Source: Saccharum officinarum (taxonomy: Eukaryota > Streptophyta > Magnoliopsida > Poales > Poaceae). From it: DNA of 64,000 nt. The stretch is from positions 11,124,346 to 11,188,345 of the forward strand of contig CM036215.1 of the NCBI GenBank assembly GCA_020631735.1, in the 5' to 3' direction. Shown in pieces: positions 23,929 through 33,857 of the stretch (its first letter is position 1; every line of letters starts with the position of its first letter). The notes beneath the pieces are model-generated. The model saw only the letters and a program-made list of their open reading frames with translations. It made no database searches and was not told the DNA's origin. The position numbers were made by a program, and so were the translations under genes.

Positions 23929-26900
23929 TCTCTACTATAATACACCAATCAAAATTATACTTGGTCTCCCAAAAAAAAACGTCCCCCGCTGAGAGTCTAC
24001 AACTATTGTGCACCCACAAAAGTGTACACATGAATCCGTCTCTATTAAAATCAATGGCTAATAAAACACGTAAACCAAATTCGATGGCCACGATGGGGTG
24101 TGTGATGCTAGGCTTCTCACCCGCCTTCTCACGCCTGCACCCCCACGCCCTCCTCCGTTCGAAGCCAACCGCGATTCAGCCCGAAGGCAATCATCACCGT
24201 ATAAAAAAAATGACGTTCCAGGCTCCGGCCACCAGGCGATGGAGCGCCTCCGCCTCAGATCCAACCCCCACCGATGCGAAGGCACTGGAGCTAGGTTTTC
24301 AATAATCGGCGGCGGCGCGTGGGAGCTCCTGTGGGCACGCGACCACACCCGGCGGCGTGTGGGACGGGGAGCGTGGTGTGGGCTCGGAGCACGGCGGCGC
24401 GCGGGACGGGGAGCGTGGTGTGGGCTCGGACCACGGCGACCTCCATACTCGCCGTCGTGGACGCCATCCCGGCCGCCGCGGCCCACAATCCCTGCTGCAC
24501 GGCCGTTTGAGACGCCATCCGCGCTGTGCGCTCGTCGGGGTCGCTGCGGCCTGGATCCCCGGCTTGATTGCACGGGCGATCTAGATCCAGGCAGCGAACG
24601 CGCCCGCCGCTGGAACATTCTATGTGCATCCATTGATTTTTCCAATTTAGCTTGATCGTTTTGCTGATTAAGTTAATGTACTATGTGCATCCATTGATTC
24701 AGTGCAGAATGAGATGTGACTTGTGGATGACATCGGTGCAGCATGTAACAATCCATCACTGCGTAAACTATCTTCTGCGAGAGTAGAGTCATTCCACGAG
24801 GACAAGGACGTGACCAAGATTGAAGAAAGTTGAGTTGCCTCACTGTTCTCGTATGTCCATCCACTTGTTATGTTTCTAGGTATTGACAGAATCTGTTTTA
24901 AAATTGTAGCCTTCCTTCTAGAGGTCGGGTTATAATCCAATCTGCGCCTGTGTGTGAGGAGCGCGATGACAGTGATTCAAGGGGCTGTGTCACATGTGTT
25001 TTTGTTCTTTTTATTCATTATTACTATGCTAGGCAGTGCCAAACCATGCCACAATAAATACATCACTGAATGTTTGGATCGATTCCTCTTTGTGAATATC
25101 ACTGAATAAATTCTTTTTATTCAGTACTATGTTAGGCAGTTGTCGTTATCTTCCAAACAATAAGGAGATGTACGTGGATTATATATCTTTTCTTTTAACT
25201 TTCAGAAAAGCCTGAAAGTCAAGCTCATCACATTTATAATCTTTTTCTTTATGTGTGCTACTAGGCCTAGCCGGTTTACATTAGAAGCTATGTTCTGTCA
25301 GTTTTTCCTCATATTAGTTTTGCAAGTTGATAGCTGGTTAAAAACAGAGGAAAGACATGGCAACTCAAAGAGCAGAGCGCACTGCGTTAGGCGGAATAAC
25401 AAACAACAACACAGGTATGAACGCTTCCTCAACAGTCTTGGCATTGCTCTCAATATATTTTTGTAATTCTCAGTTTTGTATTTCTGAACATAAATAAACA
25501 CTTGCAGCACCTAGATGAGGCAACATGGATTGGCTATGTTCAGACAAGATAACCGACCTATGATAATTCTTGTGTTCCGAACAACATATCAGGCCACACT
25601 CTATTGGATGTAAGTGCGTCAACTCCAGGTGCCATCATGCTATTTTTTTTCATTTGCAATTTGCAATGTCAATGTTTTTCACCCATTGGTGACCAGTTGG
25701 CAGCTCAAATAGGCAAAAGGCCCTCACACAAAGAGAGAGGTACAACAATATGGATGAAAACAGCAAGGCAAATTTGTTGCAAAGAAAGAGGGACTACAGT
25801 AGAAATATGTGATAACAGTCAGTCGGTCATCTTGATGATTAGATAATCTCCTTTTGGTCAGAACTGTTGGTTGTCATCAGAAACCAATCAAATCAGCACC
25901 ATATATTTTTCTTATATAAAAGGTAAAAGAAATATTTTCACCATCTTTGCTGCAAAGTTGTGGCTTAGCCTAATCTTAGCTACACAGGCCTTTCAGTTAT
26001 AATGTGCTTCTGCCAATTTCTTAAAAATTTGAAATCTCGTATCTTGTTCCTTGTTCAATCTAGCTAGGCCCGGCTGCAGAAACCAATTTGTTGGAGAGCT
26101 ATACCTTTACAACTTCTGCCATCTCTTTTTACATGCAAACTACAATTAATGTTGTCTAATGTATGTGTTTTCTACATTATAACAATTACTGCAGTAAGAA
26201 AATTGTCAGGTCTGATATAGAAGTCATGTTAGTTTGTCAGCTCATATAAAAGAACTTGTCAGGGTTGTGCACAACTTTTTCAGTCAAAACTATTTCTCTA
26301 TTTCTGAACTGTGAATAGTCCACCCTTCAAACTATTTTTGAACTATTTTTTACAGGACCTAATAAGTGTGGTGTCGGTCTTGATGGCCACATTATTTTCG
26401 TCAGCACCACAGATGCATTGTTCGGTACTTTTACTGAATCAATTGGAGGTTGTTCTATTGCTGAGCAACTTGAGGTAGTCTTCACTGCAAGGTTGTGATC
26501 ATCAAGTTTCATCAATAGTTGCAAGGCACTCAGCGACATCTTCACTATCAGATTCGGGATCAGAGGAAGAGTAGGGCTATTCATTAACATAAGTCCGTGT
26601 ATATAAAATTTTGTCTTAGCCGTCATTGAGTCAACATATATGATTCTGCATTGATTCCGTGTATGCTCTGTATTAGTTTGATATCTAAATGGAACTAAGA
26701 CAACATGTGAATGTAATCTTGATGCTCTTTCAACGGTCAAACTGCTCAATGTGGTCAAATGGCTGTTAACTTGTATGCTGATTTCGCGGAGTTGATGAAC
26801 TTGTTTCTTTCATGCTGCTTCTGCTTTTACTTAGTGCAATTTTGCCGAGTTGAAAGTTTGTGGTAGATTACCTAATCGTTTATACAGGTGATATGCAATT

Positions 26901-26999
26901 GCATGAATCTTAAAATTATGGTAAAGAAATATCGTCTTTTGTTGTTTTCATGTACATCCCTAAAATGACACCGTAGCGTTAGCACGGGCATTATACTAG
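23929..26999 (+). mobile_element. Non-autonomous Helitron (probably nested)
   Basis: The 5' end is TCTCTACTATAATACACC preceded by A. The 3' end is GCACGGGCATTATACTAG with the hairpin CCGT...ACGG about 10 bases upstream (26970-26987). The 3' flanking base is C rather than the expected T. The interior holds a GC-rich piece (24100-24650) with an exact-period 42-bp duplication (24351-24392 and 24393-24434), and scattered exon-like pieces (for example 26356-26490, GPNKCGVGLDGHIIF). I recognise no gene among them. Confidence 0.6.
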
Positions 27000-28597
27000 C
27001 ATAAGTAGAAATATTTACATATTCTCTAACTTCTTAATCAAATATTGAATGTCTTCGGGGATGTTATCATAAGATTCGTTTGCATGACTTGTCAAAATGT
27101 CAGCCAAGAACTCCATCCTCAATGATGTTGATAGCTGTGCATGGTAGATAATGTAATGTAATGCATTTATTTATTTATTTATTTATTTATTTATTTGTGT
27201 ATTGTACAAAATATGGTTGGAGACTGAATATGCTTACGTTGTTGATCGGTGGTAATGTCACACCGTCCCACAGCTTCATAAAATTGTATACAAGGAAGCC
27301 TCCCAAGTTCCTGTACAAGATGAGTTGTTTACTTGATGTACAAAACTCAATTAATAATTGTTTATGTAATAACAAAGTTAAACCAAGTGACAAGTGATTA
27401 CCGGTCTTTACTGTTATCTGTAACCTTTGTTACACATGCAGGGTATTCTCGCTCCCATGAATATATAAAATGGTTCCTCTTTGATTTTGATAGCCCCATG
27501 GCGAGATTGAACATTCTACCAATATTATGGAGCATTGTTTCATATACCATACTTTGACTATAACCCTTTGCACATGGTAGATCTTGTAGTGGATCCATAA
27601 TGCGCACTATTTTGTTTTGCATATCTATCACGAATAAAATGTAGAATCCATCCTGATGGTACGGTAGTAGAATCTAAAACACATAGAGATTAATATATAA
27701 ATGCCAAATTAAATAAAGTACTTGTACACAGAACATAACTTACACTGGTACAGTCGTCAATGTGATATTGCATGCCTGGCCAACACTCAAGTAGTTTTCG
27801 CAATTTTTCATGGTATACTTTGTCAATCTTCCCACAACATCGTGGATCTCGTCCAAACCGTGTTATCTCCTGTTGATTTTGATAAAATTAGCATTCTCTG
27901 ATAAATTAGATAATTTTATAACAATTTATATACAACAACTTACTGCAAACTTAAGATCCATGAGGTGGTATCTTTGTTTATTCAGCATCATGTATTTGTT
28001 TTTCGCAAGGATCCGAATAGCCATATTAAAGGTGTCATGATCCAACTCTTTGCCATCACGCAAAATATTTATAATTTTGCTAACACTCAAAGAAATTGGA
28101 TGTGGTTGTGTACTTCGTACCCACTCGTTCCTATCAACAAAGAAAGTGTAATGAAATTACTGATTGTTGCAATTCTAGACGTGAACCATTTAGAAAGACT
28201 TACTGTAAGGTCTTATTATCGTCTCCCAACAAGATGATTGACCGCATATTTAACAAAACATGTTCCTTGCTTGTCCACCTCAGTTTACTTAGCAACTTGG
28301 CACTCCCCGAGAATAACAAATCCTCTTCATCGGGCTGTTCGACCCCCTCATCTTTTTGATCTGGGTTTTATTTAGTTGTGGAGTTTCTGATAACCCTCTG
28401 GCCTCATTTATCGGGGAGTTGTACAATACTGCAGGCAGCTTAAACCTAAATTTATTAATGTCATCCTGAAAACACGATAAAGTGATTGTATATTAATATC
28501 AATCTCTACTAATTAATTCATCTTCTTATTACAGTTAGAAACTACTTCCAAAGGAATTACCTGTGTGACATGGTCCGATAAAGTATTTTCATTCCAG
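26999..28597 (-). pseudogene. Left inverted-repeat arm: 3' part of a Ulp1-like protease gene, minus strand
   Basis: Reverse complement of 30670-32284 at roughly 95% identity by eye. It contains the same exons as the right arm, from WNGNTLSDHVTQ to the C-terminus, including IDMQNKIVRIMDPL (27631-27398 is the longest open piece). It lacks the upstream exons. Unlike the right arm it keeps CAG at the exon end (DHVTQ) and an intact last splice acceptor (TGCACAG), so it is less decayed at those points. It shares with the right arm a one-base loss before GVEQLDEEDLL. It also shares an (ATTT)n microsatellite, shorter here (about 27165-27197). Confidence 0.8.
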
Positions 28598-29457
28598 ATG
28601 ATGCTATGGAGAGCGACAAGACATGGATTGCCTTTTTAGTGGGGGTGAGCACGTCAATGGTTCTGTAAGTATATTTAACACGTCTTCTACATTAACTACT
28701 ATTATCCGTGTCAAATAATTGTCAATAATTTAATGGAAAATTAATAACTCGCAGGTCATAAGTCTATATATCCAGTTAATGCGGCATGAAGAATATGGCA
28801 ATCAAAGAGAAGGTGGAAAAGTATATTTAGAAAACTCATGGTGGTCTCAAGTTCTAAAAGCACACAGAGAGGAAGAACCAGAACAATTGGGCTATAATAG
28901 GCAAGACACTGTTGAATCAAGGGTAAATGAATATTTGAAAGCTGACACGGTAAGCCTGACCATAATATTTGTATTATGATATATTTTATGTCATCCAAAT
29001 ATCAAAACATAAATAATGTACTTAATACATCTATATGTCTGCAGGTCTTCCAACCAATCAATATTACACTGTCTCACTAGTGAGATACAAATATTGGACT
29101 CTTTTGCCAACGATATGACAGGCTGCAAACATCTTCGATACACGGTACAACCTCTAATTTATGTACACATACTTCTTTAAATTATTTAACTAAAATGTTC
29201 ATAGTTAACCTTGCTGTCTTGGTTTTAACAGCTAATAGGTATGGAGATACTAATGAAACATATAGTAGAGAAGTCACAACTAAACACAAGTAACTGGCCA
29301 AATGGTATTGAAGTGTCTTCTTGGAAACCTCAACATATTATCACCAACAAAATACAAGAGGATGGGTAATATAACTTCCCATCTTGTGTATGTGTAATTG
29401 TCTCAGCACCAAATAGATCTATATACCTCACTTTTTAAAATTATGCACAGATGTAGT

Positions 29458-30629
29458 CAGGGACGAAGCCAGAAAAAATTTTAGGGGGGGCTGAACAAAA
29501 GTGCTACGACGACTTAGTTCATACTCCTCACGATAGACATATATAATAGTTTATTAAAGTAGTTTTATATTAAAAACATCAGTTAACAATGAAATTCACA
29601 AAATACATCATGAAAAAATAAAGGATGTAGTTTATTCATACCGCAAGGCTTATACGAAACTAATAAGCGAAGCGTGGCTTATACGAAACTAATAAGCGAA
29701 GCGTGATAAACGAAGTCTAAAGTATTTTTATACGAGAACACAAAGACTGAGCACAAAATGTTCTTTTTGAGTTTTAACATTTTGAAGTTTTAGACAATTT
29801 TTTTTGAACACCGCCAGGAGCACTGGCATATCATATAAGACTCGTATTAGACACCTATACTGACCGCACGCTCAAGTACAGATGAGACTGCCCGAGATTT
29901 CTCGGAACGCGTCCACCGGGCACATACGCACGCACACACTACTCACACACACCGCCCGGCTCCCTCAGGGGAAAAGTCCCCAGCGAGGCGCGCGTAATTC
30001 GGCCCAGCCAGGGCTCGAACCCGCGAACGGCTGCTCCCGCACCTGGGAGCGAACCACCCGAGCTATGCTCGGTCCTCAAGTTTTAGACAATCTCAATTGA
30101 AATTTCCTACTCCCACCATCCGGATTCAAATGCATGTTTGTCATTCAAAAAAAAAGTCCCAAAGTAAAAGAATTGAAAGAGGAACAGTGCTAGTACTCCG
30201 AACTTGTAAACTGACGGTACTAAGACATCGTGGGGCCAATGAAATAAAAAATCAATTTGTCAAGAGGAAAGAAAAAGAAAAGTCAACGGAGGCCTTATTC
30301 CTTCCGTCGAGACACCAGAATCTCTCGTCCACAACACGACTCCAGTCTCCAGGAGCTCCTCGTACCGAACTGCCGCCACAGCACCTATGCAAGACCACTC
30401 CTTCCCCCTTCCCTTCCCCATCCTCTGGCATACTACCGCACATCTGCAAGCCTGCTCCTTTCCCTTCCTCTCAAAAGGAGTTCCTCTTCACATGAATACG
30501 GCGTGAGGGATGCTCCAAGCGAAAGATGGCCGATGGCGGCGGTAGCCCGGGCTCTGGTAGGGCTCTGTGGGATCTGCAGCGGTAGGGGGGGCTTGAGCCC
30601 CTCTTGCCCTACCGCTAGCTCCGTCGCTG
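29458..30629. mobile_element. hAT-type transposon with 8-bp target duplication
   Basis: 1,172 bp, flanked by perfect GATGTAGT copies (29450-29457 and 30630-30637). Inverted ends are CAGGGACGAAGCCAG and (reversed) CAGCGACGGAGCTAG. It carries no transposase. A 29-bp unit (GCTTATACGAAAC...) is duplicated at 29648-29705. Without the nested SINE it is about 880 bp. It sits at the start of the Ulp1 catalytic-Cys exon, just after the splice acceptor. Confidence 0.85.
29799..30077 (-). mobile_element. tRNA-derived SINE
   Basis: Flanked by the 14-bp duplication AAGTTTTAGACAAT (29785-29798 and 30078-30091). Read on the minus strand it starts with a tRNA-like head having an A box (TAGCTCGGGTGG) and a B box (GGTTCGAGCCC) and ends in a short A run (complement of 29799-29805). 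It is inserted inside the hAT element. Confidence 0.85.
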
Positions 30630-30669
30630 GATGTAGTTGTGGATTATGGATGCTTAATTTTATGGAGTA

Positions 30670-32083
30670 CTGGAATGGAAATACTTTATCGGACCATGTC
30701 ACATAGGTAATTCCTTTGGAAGTAGTTTCTAACTGTAATAAGAAGATAAATTAATTAGTAGAGATTGATATTAATATACAATCACTTTATCATGTTTTCA
30801 GGATGACATTAATAAATTTAGGTTTAAGCTGCCTGCAGTATTGTACAACTCCCTGATAAATGAGGCCAGAGGGTTATCAGAAACTCCACAACTAAATAAA
30901 ACCCAGATCAAAAAGATGAGGGGGTCGAACAGCTCGATGAAGAGGATTTGTTATTCTCGGGGAGTGCCAAGTTGCTAAGTAAACTGAGGTGGACAAGCAA
31001 GGAACATGTTTTGTTAAATATGCGGTCAATCATCTTGTTGGGAGACGATGATAAGACCTTACAGTAAGTCTTTCTAAATGGTTCACGTCTGGAATTGCAA
31101 CAATCAGTAATTTCATTATACTTTCTTTGTTGATAGGAACGAGTGGGTACGAAGTACACAACCACATCCAATTCTTTGAGTGTTAGCAAAATTATAAATA
31201 TTTTGCGTGATGGCAAAGAGTTGGATCATGACACCTTTAATATGGCTATTCGGATCCTTGCGAAAAACAAATACATGATGCTGAATAAACAAAGATACCA
31301 CCTCATGGATCTTAAGTTTGCAGTAAGTTGTTGTATATAAATTGTTCTAAAATTATCTAATTCATCAGATAATGCTAATTTTATCAAAATCAACAGGAGA
31401 TAACATGGTTTGGACGAGATCCACGATGTTGTGGGAAGATTGACAAAGTATACCGTGAAAAATTGCGAAAACTGCTTGAGTGTTGGCCAGGCATGCAATA
31501 TCACATTGACGACTGTACCAGTGTAAGTTATGTTCTGTTTACTGCTTTGTACAAGTACTTTATTTAATTTGGCATTTATACATTAATCTCTATGTGTTTT
31601 AGATTCTACTACCGTACCATCAGGATGGATTCTATATTTTATTTGTGATAGATATGCAAAACAAAATGGTGCGCATTATGGATCCACTACAAGATCTACC
31701 ATGTGCAAAGGGTTATAGTCAAAGTATGGTATATGAAACAATGCTCCATAATATTGGTAGAATGTTCAATCTCGCCATGGGGCTATCAAAATCAAAGAGG
31801 AACCATTTTATATATTCATGGGAGCGAGAATACCCAACATGTGTAACAAAGGTTACAAATAACAATAAAGACCGGTAATCACTTGTCACTTGATTTAACT
31901 TTGTTATTGCATAAACAATTATTAAATTGAGTTTTGTACACCAAGTAAACAACTCATCTTGTACAGGAACTTGGGAGGCTTCCTTGTATATAATTTTATG
32001 AAGCTGTGGGACGGTGTGACATTGCCACCGATCAACAACGTAAGCATATTCAGTCTCCAACCATATTTTGTACAATACACAAA

Positions 32084-32122
<39 letters not shown>

Positions 32123-32284
32123 ATATATTATCTACCATGCACAACTATCAACATCACTGAGGACGGAGTTCTTGGCTGACATTTTGACAAGTCATGCAAA
32201 CGAATCTTATGATAACATCCCCGAAGACATTCAATATTTGATTAAGAAGTTAGAGAATATGTAAATATTTCTACTTATATGCAG
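30670..32284 (+). repeat. Right inverted-repeat arm (pairs with 26999-28597)
   Basis: The arm begins in the exon at CTGGAATGG (30670) and ends just past the gene's stop codon. Together with the left arm it forms an inverted repeat of about 1.6 kb with a 2.07-kb spacer. Its (AAAT)n run (about 32080-32125) is longer than in the left arm. Confidence 0.9.
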
Positions 32285-32965
32285 TGGTGACTCCAATATT
32301 GTCTACAGACTCAAATACAATTGTGCAAATGTTAAACTCTACAAAAACAAAATGGTTGATTATTATACAACTTTCCTATGACATTATATGCACGGGCATT
32401 ATACTAGTATATACGATAGAAAACTACTCCTATGACATTTTCTTAAAAAAAATAGAAAAAGAGGTGTAAAGAACCTCGGAACAGATGCTTGCAATCTGAA
32501 AAATCAAGTGTACTTTGTTATAGCAATCACGGATCTGTCTATCCAACAATTGGTCGTTTTAGCCCCTCCCAATAACCATATTTTGTCCATACACTTACAC
32601 TGTTTTATAGTTATATTTACACCGTCTTATTACTATATTTACAATGATTTTTTTCAGTGTAATTTATTGCACAGAGTGATATAATTTAAGAATAACATAA
32701 ATATATACCAAAATTTTCAAAAAAAATTATAAAATATTTTTATGGATTCAAGACATCAAAGATATATATATATATATATATATATATCAAATTATTCACA
32801 AATGTCATCAAATTGATCACAAATTATGCACGACTGTCCTTTTCGGGGAATATTCCCGTCCGCTTGCAAATTGACCGGTGACCCCTCCGGATGTACGTGG
32901 CTGTGGCGCCGAGGAAATAAGATCGAACGGTGGACAATCCGGTTGTTCCCCTAAAACAACCATTA
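32285..32965. other. AT-rich interval with (TA)n run, no gene
   Basis: Contains the Helitron-like 3' end at 32390-32407 and a TA run at 32762-32787. I see no coding sequence in it. Confidence 0.6.
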
Positions 32966-33208
32966 GGGTGTGTTCACTTGGCGAAAAGTGGACGAAAAGT
33001 TACTGTAGCACCTTTCGTTGTTATTTGGCAAAATTTGTTCAACCATGGACTAACTAGGTTCAAAAGATTCGTCTCGACATTTACAGATAAACTATGCAAT
33101 TAGTTATCTTTTTTACTTACATTTAATGCTCCATGCATGCGTCCAAAGGTTGGATGTAATGGGTGAAAGAAGAAATATTTTGGTTTTGCATGGGAAGTGA
33201 ACACACCC
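32966..33208. mobile_element. Tourist-type MITE (PIF/Harbinger)
   Basis: 243 bp between TTA duplications (32963-32965 and 33209-33211). Terminal inverted repeats are GGGTGTGTTCACTT and AAGTGAACACACCC. The interior has the family signature CTGTAGCACC...TTTGGCAAA...AAAAGATTCGTCTCG. Non-coding. Confidence 0.85.
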
Positions 33209-33857
33209 TTAATCACACGAAAAACTCCATTCATGCTACGTGCTGCCCCACGCGTTTGCAAAATGCTAGCACACCACACTCACACTTACTGCACCGCTAC
33301 ACTACTGCGCACAACACTGTTGGAATCGAGGATCGCCGAACGATCATCGTAACATGAACAATAGACAAGGAACAACTCGGCGACGAACGTCGCGGCGTCG
33401 AACGCCTGTATCTTGGCTATTATTAATGAAATACAACACAACTCGAGACAAGTTGAGCTGAAGCATTACATCGGCTAATATAGCCCACGCCCTGAGCTCA
33501 CGCAAGAGTTACGAACTCATGTGTGCGCAACAGACGCACACCATCCACATGAACCGGTCACACTTCTCACGCTAGCGCTTTCTCATCCACGGATTCAGTC
33601 ACACGAACATACGGTGAGCTGTTCTCCCGCACTTACGCTGCATACCTCCAATGCTTCCTTGACTCAACTAACTAGACCCTAAAAATAGCACTTGACGCAG
33701 TACACACATGCATTAAGCTGCCATGCCCACACACGCGCACACACACGTTCTAATCCGGCGCACATACACCGATCAAGTTCAGGTTTATTTTCAACAAACA
33801 CATGTGCCTGTCATTCATGTGTGCCAAAGAACATGCACGGTGACAAAGCTGCCCGTC
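33209..33857. other. 3' flank of the HSP20-like gene
   Basis: It should include the gene's 3' UTR at its right end. A TGTTGGAATCG motif at 33319 looks like a copia LTR start, but no matching end or target duplication was found. No other gene is seen. Confidence 0.4.

Larger units (their letters stand above)
28598..32264 (+). pseudogene. Ulp1-type (C48) cysteine protease gene, tandem domains, disrupted
   Basis: Exons can be followed by GT-AG signals: 28755-28949, 29045-29144, 29232-29365, 29451-29457 joined to 30638-30706 across a hAT insertion, 30802-31063, 31137-31322, 31397-31522, 31603-31874, 31967-32039, and a last exon ending TAA at 32264. The first domain has GGKVYLENSWWSQVLK, VFQPINITLSH (catalytic His), ILDSFANDMTG (catalytic Asp) and SCGLWMLNFMEYWNG (catalytic Cys). 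The second has FYILFVIDMQNKMVRIMDPL and NLGGFLVYNFMKLWDG, where the Cys position is not Cys. Breaks: stops after the His motif, a TAG at 30704-30706, a one-base loss near 30915, and a lost last acceptor. Ulp1 proteases cleave SUMO. Copies of this type are common in plant transposons. Confidence 0.75.
23227..32407 (+). mobile_element. Possible outer Helitron carrying the Ulp1-like region
   Basis: The 5' end is TCTCTACTATAATGG preceded by A (23226). The 3' end is GCACGGGCATTATACTAG followed by T (32408). Both flanks fit insertion between A and T. The hairpin expected before the 3' end is reduced compared with the end at 26999. The pairing of these ends is an inference; the 5' end could belong to another 3' end. 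There is no Rep/helicase. Confidence 0.4.

Noticed and set aside
24058..24655. 195- and 185-residue frames on opposite strands
   Set aside because: GC-rich overlapping frames with an internal 42-bp duplication; no domain recognised and no splice or start support.
30097..30706. Plus-strand frames of 132 and 149 residues near the hAT right end
   Set aside because: They run from hAT sequence into the protease exon. Only the last 20 or so codons (CGLWMLNFMEYWNG) are a real exon.
33319..33700. Solo copia LTR starting TGTTGGAATCG
   Set aside because: No matching CA end with a 5-bp duplication could be found.
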